NCBI GenBank assembly: GCA_041392805.1
Contig: JAWKLJ010000001.1
Span: 930,001 to 994,000 of the forward strand
Direction of reading: 5' to 3'
From: Saprospiraceae bacterium
GTDB lineage: Bacteria; Bacteroidota; Bacteroidia; Chitinophagales; Saprospiraceae
DNA: 64,000 nucleotides
In this document: piece after piece, positions 41,340 to 48,972 of the stretch
How the letters are laid out: each line of letters begins with the position of its first letter
How positions within the stretch are numbered: position 1 is the first letter of the stretch
The notes under the pieces: generated by a model
What the model was told of the DNA's origin: nothing
Database searches by the model: none
Seen by the model: the letters and a program-made list of their open reading frames with translations, nothing else
Translations under genes and position numbers: made by a program

Positions 41340-42269
41340 TTGAGTATCCTGCTGATTTGCAATAACAAAGATCCCAAACCCTGGGCAAAGGCCTTAAAAG
41401 CAAAGTTGCCTGATACAAGCATCGAAATCTACCCGGCAGTCAGCGATCCTGCCGCCGTCGACTACCTCATTTGCTGGAAACCCCAGCCTGATACATTCAG
41501 GCAATTCCCTAATCTCAAGGTCATCCAATCCTTGGGAGCAGGCGTCGAACATATTACCAGAACAAACACCATCGATCATTCTCAATTATTGACGCGAATT
41601 GTCGACCCCAACCTGGCCATAGACATGTGGGAGTTTTTGTTAGCCCTTGTCATGAATAACTTAAAACAACTCCCGCTGTACGCCCAACAGCAAATGCAAA
41701 AAAAATGGCAACAACATTCCTATCGAACCATCAAGGAAACGACCATAACGGTTTTAGGACTAGGGCAAATAGGCACTTTGGTGGCGGAAAATTTTGCCAG
41801 GCTAGGCTTTGAAGTCCTTGGATGGTCGAATTCGGCAAAGGCCATTCCTGGGGTCCAAAGTTATGTCGGACTGGCCGAATTGCCCGAGTGTTTAAGCAAA
41901 ACTGCTATCCTGATCAACATCTTGCCTTTAACCGATAGGACCGAAGGTATATTAAATAAAAGCAAGCTCCAACACCTGCCCCAAGGTGCCTTTTTGATCA
42001 ATGTTGGCCGTGGCGATCACCTCATCGAATCCGACTTAATCCAATTACTGGATAATGATCATTTATCAGGGGCTTTTCTTGATGTCTTTAGTGCAGAGCC
42101 ATTGCCACAGGAGCACCCTTTTTGGTGTCACCCCAAAATCAGCGTTACCCCGCACATCGCCAGCCTGACGAATGTCCAGTCTGCCGTAGAACAATTGGTC
42201 GAAAATTATCAACGATTTAAGACCGGAAGAGCCTTGCTGCACCAGGTGTCTTTGGAGAAGGGGTATTGA
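41340..42269 (+). CDS. ghrA: D-2-hydroxyacid dehydrogenase, glyoxylate/hydroxypyruvate reductase A type
   Basis: The 309-residue protein reads from a TTG start at 41340, five bases after lutC; the family's usual N-terminus (MSILLI) begins exactly there. Marks are TVLGLGQIGTLVAENFARLG (NAD(P) fold, about 138-158), LINVGRGDHLIESDLI (active-site Arg), VFSAEPLPQEHPFW (Glu) and TPHIASLTN (His). This matches GhrA, which reduces glyoxylate and hydroxypyruvate. In the operon it may deal with a 2-keto acid by-product of sugar breakdown. The last 53 bases overlap the convergent cupin gene. Confidence 0.88.
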   Translation: MSILLICNNKDPKPWAKALKAKLPDTSIEIYPAVSDPAAVDYLICWKPQPDTFRQFPNLKVIQSLGAGVEHITRTNTIDHSQLLTRIVDPNLAIDMWEFLLALVMNNLKQLPLYAQQQMQKKWQQHSYRTIKETTITVLGLGQIGTLVAENFARLGFEVLGWSNSAKAIPGVQSYVGLAELPECLSKTAILINILPLTDRTEGILNKSKLQHLPQGAFLINVGRGDHLIESDLIQLLDNDHLSGAFLDVFSAEPLPQEHPFWCHPKISVTPHIASLTNVQSAVEQLVENYQRFKTGRALLHQVSLEKGY

Positions 42270-42804
42270 GTTCTTGCTGCACATATTGCCTCGCCAGTTT
42301 ATTCCATCCCATTACTGGCGCCAAAACTTTGAAAAAACCTTTCATAAGGCCTTCTGCAAATTTCATCCAGCCATGAAGGGTGCTGAATGCTTTGTGATCC
42401 AGCCTATCTTGGATATACATGGCTTTAAATAGAAGGTTCTTGTCATTCGGGTTTTGCTTAGACAAAAAGGCGCAGATGTGTAAAAATTTTCCTTGATCAG
42501 CTACAGGTGTGTAAGACACTTTACACCGAATATTGCTGGTAGATTTGTTCTGGATTCCATGCCAGGTCTTTTTAGGCACCAATACTTCATCACCTAGCTT
42601 TGCGACGATCATTTTCCCGTCTATACGAAAGGTTACTTCACCTTCGAGTATGGTGAAATATTCGTCGGATTCCAGGTGAAGGTGTTCGGGTACACCGCCG
42701 CCGGGTGCCAAGGTCCATTCAAATTCACAGATTTGGTCATCTATTTGCGCTATTTGGATAACTTCTTTCATCCAGCGAATTTCAGGATAAGTCGTTGTTT
42801 TCAT
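42217..42804 (-). CDS. Cupin-domain protein
   Basis: The 195-residue protein has a small cupin_2 barrel with the metal-site motif EHLHLESDEYFTILEGEV (about 41-58) and VAKLGDEVLVPKKTWHGIQNKS (second histidine, about 70-85). Cupins of this type bind a metal or act as sensors or isomerases. The C-terminal third (FLSKQNPNDKNLLFKAMYIQDRL, KFAEGLMKGFFKVLAPVMGW) is helical and not part of the barrel. The last 17 codons and the stop lie inside the opposite ghrA gene. A pair of GTCGCAA repeats, 21 bp apart, lies upstream. Function unknown. Confidence 0.8.
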   Translation of the reverse strand: MKTTTYPEIRWMKEVIQIAQIDDQICEFEWTLAPGGGVPEHLHLESDEYFTILEGEVTFRIDGKMIVAKLGDEVLVPKKTWHGIQNKSTSNIRCKVSYTPVADQGKFLHICAFLSKQNPNDKNLLFKAMYIQDRLDHKAFSTLHGWMKFAEGLMKGFFKVLAPVMGWNKLARQYVQQELNTPSPKTPGAARLFRS

Positions 42805-42887
42805 GTTAGTGATAATTTTAGAATATAGTTTAAAATGAAATATAGCGCAAAGATGCAGGCAAATACCAGCAGCCGGATATTACAATG

Positions 42888-42915
42888 GTCGCAATGAGTA
42901 TCACTTTTGTCGCAA
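42888..42915 (-). promoter_or_regulatory. Candidate activator site: two GTCGCAA repeats 21 bp apart upstream of the cupin gene
   Basis: GTCGCAA occurs at 42888-42894 and 42909-42915 in the same orientation, a period of two helical turns, as for AraC-type activator half-sites. Relative to the cupin gene it lies 84-111 bp before the start codon, and a near-consensus CATCTTTG (7 of 8 to TAnnTTTG, about 42846-42853) sits downstream. The regulator is not in the window. Confidence 0.35.
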
Positions 42916-43039
42916 CACTATAAAGCGTCTCACTTTCAATAAATTACAATAAAAATTATTTGGAGATTTGCGCTTTCACAAGCGAAGAAAAGATGTTTAT
43001 TATGATTGAAATTCAATGAAAATGCCTAGAAATAAAAAA

Positions 43040-44340
43040 CCTCCACTACCTCTACAACTCCAATATCTCCACGTCCAAAAAAAAGCTAAGCACCAATAGA
43101 ATCAAAATTTCAATGCCTCCTGTGCCGCTGGGGCTTGCCCCAACCCTCCAATAAAGTCTCGACACATCTTATATGATCTTATATTCCTTATATGGTTCAA
43201 AAAAAGCTAAGCCAAACCTCTAATACCTCTATAACTCCAATATCTCCACGTCCAAAAAAAAGCTAAGCGCCAATAGAATCAAAATTTCAATGTCTTCTGG
43301 GTCGCTGGGGCTTGCCCCAACCCTCCAATAAAGTCTCGACACATCTTATATAATCTTATATTCCTTATATGGTTCAAAAAAAGCTAAGCCAAACCTCCAA
43401 TACCTCTACAACTCCAATATCTCCACGTCCAAAAAAAAGCTAAGCACCAATAGAATCAAAATTTCAATGCCTCCTGGGTCGCTGGGGCTTGCCCCAACCC
43501 TCCAATAAAGTCTCGACACATCTTATATAATCTTATATTCCTTATATGGTTCAAAAAAAGCTAAGCCAAACCTCCAATACCTCTACAACTCCAATATCTC
43601 CACGTCCAAAAAAAAAAGCTAAGCACCAATAGAATCAAAATTTCAATGTCTTCTGTGACGCTGGGGCTTGCCCCAACCCTCCAATAAAGTCTCGACACAT
43701 CTTATATGATCTGATATTCTTATATGGTTCAAAAAAGCTAAGCCAAACCTCTAATACCTCTACAACTCCAATATCTCCACGTCCAAAAAAAAAAGCTAAG
43801 CGACAATAGAATCAAAATTAAAATTTCAATCAAAATTTCAATGCCTCCTGGGTCGCTGGGGCTTGCCCCAACCCTCCAATAAAGTCTCGACACATCTTAT
43901 ATAATCTTATATTCCTTATATGGTTCAAAAAAAAGCTAAGCCAAACCTCCAATACCTCTACAACTCCAATATCTCCACGTCCAAAAAAAAGCTAAGCACC
44001 AATAGAATCAAAATTTCAATGCCTCCTGGGTCGCTGGGGCTTGCCCCAACCCTCCAATAAAGTCTCGACACATCTTATATAATCTTATATTCCTTATATG
44101 GTTCAAAAAAGCTAAGCCAAACCTCCAATACCTCTACAACTCCAATATCTCCACGTCCAAAAAAAAAAGCTAAGCACCAATAGAATCAAAATTTCAATGT
44201 CTTCTGTGACGCTGGGGCTTGCCCCAACCCTCCAATAAAGTCTCGACACATCTTATATGATCTTATATTCCTTATATGGTTCAAAAAAAGCTAAGCCAAA
44301 CCTCCAATACCTCTACAACTCCAATAATTCCACGTCCAAA
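43040..44340. repeat. ~177-bp tandem repeat array, seven units
   Basis: The landmark GTCTCGACAC occurs at 43156, 43333, 43510, 43689, 43884, 44063 and 44240, periods 177, 177, 179, 195, 179 and 177. Each unit carries a pyrimidine module ending CCACGTCCAAAAAAA, a GCTAAGC...AATAGAATCAAAATTTCAATG run, a TGGGGCTTGCCCCA near-palindrome, the landmark, and a three-copy CTTATAT block. The 195-bp unit gained an extra AAAATTTCAAT stretch. Two more units follow at 45400-45840 after the methyltransferase gene. Confidence 0.9.
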
Positions 44341-44400
44341 AATACCTGCTTTGTCGCTAGTTCATCTACGATGCACCTTTCACGTCCACCTCTTTCAAGC

Positions 44401-45168
44401 CTACCGCTTTTCTGCGATGATGAGCAAATGCTCCGGCAAGCCCTGCATCGGTGCACCCTCCCAATCGCCCACATAGGTTCCGTATTCATCCACCTCCAAA
44501 ATAGTAGCCCCAGCCTTGAGTATAGCATTCATAAAATCGCTAATGGTCCAGTGAAACTCAAAAGAAGCATAAACGCCAGCTGATTTATATAACACATCAT
44601 CACCAAGCAAGTATTTGTAAGGCCCTCGCTTGAAATAATCATTTGCAATCACTAAGGCTGTTTCTGATTCGGCCCATACCCGCCGAAATGGATGGTATTC
44701 ATCAACGATAAACACCCCTCCTGGTTTTAAAATACGAACAGCCTCTGCATAATAACGATTTAAATCAGATACCCAGACTGCTACATGCCCACCGGTATAC
44801 ACCAAGTCGCAGTACTGGTCTTCTAATATGGTCAAGTCGGTCACATCTGCCTGCACAAATTCGATACCTAAACCCAGGATCTTCGCCCTTTCTGCTGCTA
44901 CTTGAAGCTGTTTGTCAGAAATATCTACAGAGGTGACTTGTGCGCCCATCCCCGCCAGGGCAAATACCGCCTCGTTGTCACCACTCCCTAAAACAACTAC
45001 CTTTTTGTCCCTTATTCCCGCTAGTTGCGCTAGAACCCTCTCTGAAAAAACCAAACTCGGGTCTTTATGGCAGACTTGCCAGATTCCGCGGCTGTCCGCA
45101 CATTCTGCCCAGCGCTTAGCCGAGGCATCCCAACGGTTTTTATTGGCTAAATGGATATCATTTTTCAT
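44401..45168 (-). CDS. Class I SAM-dependent methyltransferase
   Basis: The 255-residue protein has the Rossmann-type methyltransferase motifs: VVVLGSGDNEAVFALAGMGAQVTSVD (motif I and acidic loop, about 58-83), EFVQADVTDL (motif II), LVYTGGHVAVWVSDLNRYYAEAVRILKPGGVFIVDEYHPF (motif III, IV). The C-terminal part (FEFHWTISDFMNAILKAGATIL) is as in the same group. I use the ATG at 45168. It sits between two blocks of the same repeat family. The substrate is unknown; UbiE/COQ5-like small-molecule methylation is typical of its group. Confidence 0.85.
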   Translation of the reverse strand: MKNDIHLANKNRWDASAKRWAECADSRGIWQVCHKDPSLVFSERVLAQLAGIRDKKVVVLGSGDNEAVFALAGMGAQVTSVDISDKQLQVAAERAKILGLGIEFVQADVTDLTILEDQYCDLVYTGGHVAVWVSDLNRYYAEAVRILKPGGVFIVDEYHPFRRVWAESETALVIANDYFKRGPYKYLLGDDVLYKSAGVYASFEFHWTISDFMNAILKAGATILEVDEYGTYVGDWEGAPMQGLPEHLLIIAEKR

Positions 45169-45247
45169 ATAGCTTTTCCTTTTTACTAGCACAAAGCCGT
45201 TTCAATGGGCAAAGGTTCCATTTGTAAATGCCCTGTGCCATCAACCT

Positions 45248-45389
45248 GGACTTTTGACATTTACTAATTTGAAGGCGGAAAGACTCAGGAGCACAATTTT
45301 CCAACTTTTTAACTGCCGGAGGCAGTCCGACTTCCAACTTCCCATTTTTAACCTGGAAAACGAAGGATTACCAAAAGCGTCAAAAGTCC
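45248..45389. mobile_element. MITE-like element, copy 1, with 11-12 bp terminal inverted repeats
   Basis: Ends are GGACTTTTGAC (45248-45258) and GTCAAAAGTCC (45379-45389), extending to 12 bp with flanking T/A. The interior contains AAGACTCAGG, a CCGACTTCCAACTTCCC run and CTGGAAAACGAAGGATTACCA. A related element is at 54383-54550 with the same order. No transposase gene is present inside. Confidence 0.7.
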
Positions 45390-45399
45390 AAATCAACGC

Positions 45400-45840
45400 C
45401 ACGTCCAAAAAAACCGCCAGCCAACCCTCCAATACCTCTTCCCCTCCAATATCTCCACGTCCAAAAAAAAGCTAAGCGCCAATAGAATCAAAATTTCAAT
45501 GCCTCCTGTGTCGCTGGGGCTTCCCCAACCCTCCAATAAAGTCTCGACACATCTTATATGATCTTATATTCCTTATATGGTTCAAAAAAAGCTAAGCCAA
45601 ACCTCCAATACCTCTACAACTCCAATAACTCCACGTCCAAAAAAAAGCTAAGCGACAATAGAATCAAAATTAAAATTTCAATCAAAATTTCAATGCCTCC
45701 TGGGTCGCTGGGGCTTCCCCCAACCCTCCAATAAAGTCTCGACCCATCTTATATGATCTTATATTCCTTATATGGTTCAAAAAAGCTAAGCCAAACCTCC
45801 AATACCTCTACAACTCCAATATCTCCACGTCCAAAAAAAA
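45400..45840. repeat. Second block of the ~177-bp repeat family
   Basis: Two landmarks (45541 and 45736, 195 bp apart) plus leading and trailing partial modules. Same module order as 43040-44340, including CCACGTCCAAAAAA at 45464 and 45821. Confidence 0.8.
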
Positions 45841-45877
45841 CCGCAACCCACAGTAAAATCAAAACCATTCCCACCTA

Positions 45878-48800
45878 TTACTGCACCACCTCCACCTTTT
45901 TCAAAGTAGCCAAATACTCCACCAAATTCACCAAATCATTTTCCGCCATGACACTTTGCAAGTTCGCCGTCATCAAAGACATATCCATCAAAGTTTGGCT
46001 ATCCATCTGATTTCGCGCAATTTTTTGGTCGATTCCCCCCATCATCCGAAGCGTCAGTTCATCCTCTGTCTGACTCGTAATATATCCACTATAAAGCGTA
46101 CCATCTTTCATTTTGATCATATAACCTTCATACCCAAAATTAATACCCGAGCTAGGATATATAATGGCTTCATACAAAGCCCGTTTGGCCAGTTTGCTGC
46201 CAATCTCGGATAAATCAGGGCCAAAGACAACACCTTCTCCATTCATTTGGTGGCAAGAAGTACAATAGGATTGAAATACCATTGCCCCTTCAGCCGCTAC
46301 CCCAGTCCGCTCTACCAGCTCTTTCACCGTTGGCAAGTAATCCCCTTCTTTCGATTTGGCCCCTTCAATAAACTTGGGTGCATTATTTCTCACTTCAGGA
46401 TCCCAACAATTCATCAGTTTCAGAGCAGCTGTCGTTTTGAGGTTGCCCTCCAGCCGGTTTGCTTTCAGCAATTCATACAGGTAATGTTGGCCGTCCCAAT
46501 TATTTCCCATGGCTTGAACGGCATCGTTTTTTAATGGAAATTCCAATTTTTCATCTTCTACCAGGCTTGTTAAAAAAGCGAGATTACCTGCATGGCCCAC
46601 CCTGCCAAGGGCTGACAAAACCTCCTTTTTAGTGGCAAAATCTGCCGTATTAAATCGTTGTTTCAATACGTTTTCACCTCCTAAATCAAACAGCAAATTG
46701 GCTGCCTCCGTTTGCAACGCCTTGTCTTCGGTAGCTAGGAATAAATCCAACACTTTAGGACTCATTTCTTTTAACCGCATACTATTCACCGCAGTCACCC
46801 ATTCTGGCGAGCCTTCTATATTTGGTAAAATGGACCGAATCAATGGTTTGAGCTCAGGATGGGCTTGCACATAATCAGCCCCCAATTGGCCCAAGGCATA
46901 GGTGCGAATCAGGTTTTGCTGTGGATGGTCCAGCTTGATCAGCTGCACGAGGTAATCGTTCTTAGACGGATCATTTTTGAAATTAAAGGAACGGAAATAT
47001 TTGGCCAAGTCTTTGGGTGAGGTATTGACATCACTAATAATATCCGCCAACAAAGGAATGCTGGCTTTCGCATGTACCCGCCAAATGAGTTGCTGCGCCC
47101 CCTTGCCCGTCCAATCTGCACCAAGTTGTTTTTGCAGGGCTTCAAAATAAAGATCAGGATAGACATCAGCGCCAATCCCCAAAGCTTCCAGGTACCAGGG
47201 ATCATCCCCCTTGTGCTGGGCGGCCAGTTTACCCCAAAGCTCCGCAGCAGCTGGGGTACCATAGAAACGCAGGGCAATGGCTGCCTCCCGGCGCACCGCC
47301 GGAGAAGGATCATTTACCACCTGACCAATATAACCCAGCAGTTTTTCTTTATCTTTTTGACGAGCAATGCGGAGTGCCGTTATCCGGAGATCTTCCGCAT
47401 TATCCTGTAGGCCGGCGCTGATGTACTCGGGTGCTGTTCCGACTTCTGCCAACAACCACAAAGCCTTGGCTCGGTGTTGCAGACTTTCACTTTGCCAAAG
47501 GGCCTGTAGCGCTGGCTCTGCCGCCTGGCCCAATGACTTTATTTTCTGCCAGGCCAGGTAAAAAGTGGTGTTATTGGGATTTTTTAAAGCCTCGACGGCG
47601 GTCGCAGCATCAGTGATAGGTACTTCAGGCACCTTGTACTGGTCCACTTTTTTGGCAATCCGATAAATGCGGCCTCGTTGAGCATCGGCCATTTTATGCC
47701 CTCCTACGCCAGCATCGTACCAATCTGAGACAAAAACAGAACCGTCGGGAGCCACCGCTACATCGCTGGGTCGGAACCAAATATCTTCGCTTTTCAGCAA
47801 ATTGACAATTTCCGCTTTATATCCTGCGCCATCTTTCTGTACGGGATAAGAACGCACCACATTGTGACCTGGTTCGCAATGGATCATTTGATGGTGAAAT
47901 ACCTCGGGTAGTAGGTCTCCCTCATACATTAAGATTCCGGTAGGTGACCCAGACCCTGTTTGCAGTAGATTGGGGACGGAACCGGGATCATTTTGGTGCC
48001 AATGCCGGAGCGGAATTTCTTCGTGCATCCCCACTCGTCGGGTACGCCAGCCCGCGCCAGTAAGGGCATCGGTATAGCCGTAATTGCCAAACTCCATCAC
48101 AAAGTTAATCCGGGTCCCTTTGTTGCCGTCATCGTCATTGTCCGATTGCCACAGCGTACCAAATGGATCTATCGTGATTTCAAAAGGGTTCCTGAAGTTT
48201 TGGCCCAAGACTTCTACATTTGTACCATCCGGATCACAGCGGAAGGCTAGCCCCTGCTTGTAGGGAGAGTCTTTCGTTCGGATAGGTTGACCGATTTGGT
48301 CCAACACCGGTTGGCCGTTTTTATAAAAAATTTGTTTGCCTTCATTTCCAAAATTGAAGTAATATTTGCCATCTGGTCCGAAGGAGAAGGCGTGCATCCC
48401 ATGGTCGTGATCTACCCCTTCGATTTGGGTAAAAAGGGTATCTTTCTGGTCAGGGATATCATCGCCATCCTCATCTGTAAAAACAAACACATCCGGACTA
48501 ATGGAAACGATAACTTTTTTACCAAAAACAGCAATGCCAAGCGCTCCATTGATATCCGGCCCCTGATAAAAAACCTTGCGACTATCCGCCTTTCCATCAC
48601 CATCGGTGTCTTCTAATATCAAAATCCGATCGCCTTCCATTCTTTCTGCTACATCCTGATTGTGCGGCAAACGGTAGTTGTTAACCTCACACACCCATAC
48701 CCTGCCTTTTTCATCTATGGCGATGTTCGTTGGGTTGATTAGCATAGGCTCTGAGGCAAACAAGGCCACTTCCAGGCCTTCTGCCACTTCCATGCTACTC

Positions 48801-48946
48801 AGGGCATTGGTAGCCTCCCGCTGTGCTTCTTCACTCAAGCTGCTAAATAAAACTTTTTGCTGGCCTTTGTTACAGGCCCAGATCATGCCCACTAATAGCA
48901 GGCAAATGCCAAAAAACGTAAGTTGATGTCGCATTTTCATTTTCAA
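45878..48946 (-). CDS. PVC-type membrane-bound dehydrogenase with HEAT repeats and cytochrome c domain
   Basis: The 1022-residue protein has a lipoprotein signal (lipobox MIWAC). The first half is a glucose/sorbosone-dehydrogenase-like beta-propeller (PTNIAIDEKGRVWVCEVNNYR, GRILILEDTDGDGKADSRKVF-like Ca-binding, RNPFEITIDPFGTLWQSDNDDDGNKGTRIN, VFVSDWYDAGVGGHK). It continues with HEAT-like repeats (DPSPAVRREAAIALRFYG and others) and ends with a Planctomycete heme domain carrying CTSCH and GPDLSEIGSKLAKRALYEAIIYPSSGINFGYEGY. Such proteins (Pirellula/Verrucomicrobium membrane-bound dehydrogenase) oxidise sugars or alcohols at the surface. The sialate O-acetylesterase gene ends 26 bp upstream on the same strand. 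Confidence 0.9.
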   Translation of the reverse strand: MKMKMRHQLTFFGICLLLVGMIWACNKGQQKVLFSSLSEEAQREATNALSSMEVAEGLEVALFASEPMLINPTNIAIDEKGRVWVCEVNNYRLPHNQDVAERMEGDRILILEDTDGDGKADSRKVFYQGPDINGALGIAVFGKKVIVSISPDVFVFTDEDGDDIPDQKDTLFTQIEGVDHDHGMHAFSFGPDGKYYFNFGNEGKQIFYKNGQPVLDQIGQPIRTKDSPYKQGLAFRCDPDGTNVEVLGQNFRNPFEITIDPFGTLWQSDNDDDGNKGTRINFVMEFGNYGYTDALTGAGWRTRRVGMHEEIPLRHWHQNDPGSVPNLLQTGSGSPTGILMYEGDLLPEVFHHQMIHCEPGHNVVRSYPVQKDGAGYKAEIVNLLKSEDIWFRPSDVAVAPDGSVFVSDWYDAGVGGHKMADAQRGRIYRIAKKVDQYKVPEVPITDAATAVEALKNPNNTTFYLAWQKIKSLGQAAEPALQALWQSESLQHRAKALWLLAEVGTAPEYISAGLQDNAEDLRITALRIARQKDKEKLLGYIGQVVNDPSPAVRREAAIALRFYGTPAAAELWGKLAAQHKGDDPWYLEALGIGADVYPDLYFEALQKQLGADWTGKGAQQLIWRVHAKASIPLLADIISDVNTSPKDLAKYFRSFNFKNDPSKNDYLVQLIKLDHPQQNLIRTYALGQLGADYVQAHPELKPLIRSILPNIEGSPEWVTAVNSMRLKEMSPKVLDLFLATEDKALQTEAANLLFDLGGENVLKQRFNTADFATKKEVLSALGRVGHAGNLAFLTSLVEDEKLEFPLKNDAVQAMGNNWDGQHYLYELLKANRLEGNLKTTAALKLMNCWDPEVRNNAPKFIEGAKSKEGDYLPTVKELVERTGVAAEGAMVFQSYCTSCHQMNGEGVVFGPDLSEIGSKLAKRALYEAIIYPSSGINFGYEGYMIKMKDGTLYSGYITSQTEDELTLRMMGGIDQKIARNQMDSQTLMDMSLMTANLQSVMAENDLVNLVEYLATLKKVEVVQ

Positions 48947-48972
48947 ATGTTCTTTATAATTTCTATTCTTTA

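Larger units (their letters stand above)
42805..44400. other. Long gene-free region: cupin regulatory DNA then the repeat array
   Basis: The first ~230 bp hold the cupin promoter region with the GTCGCAA repeats. From 43040 to 44340 is a tandem array; the rest is array edge. Open frames here (for example 44257-44583) read through repeat units and change with the repeat, so they are not counted as genes. Confidence 0.7.
45169..45877. other. Gene-free region with a MITE-like element and repeat units
   Basis: 45248-45389 is a MITE-like element with terminal inverted repeats. 45400-45840 carries the same repeat family as the 43040 array, with GTCTCGACAC at 45541 and a variant GTCTCGACCC at 45736, and has lost the G in the TGGGGCTTCCCC region in places. 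No gene is evident. Confidence 0.7.

Noticed and set aside
43040..44340. The regular array looked like a possible CRISPR array.
   Set aside because: Units are about 177 bp and near identical throughout, with no alternating short repeats and unique spacers, and no cas genes are nearby.
44257..44583. Open frames across the repeat array (also 45753-46010).
   Set aside because: They are made from repeat units, shift with the repeat, and have no start signal or family resemblance.
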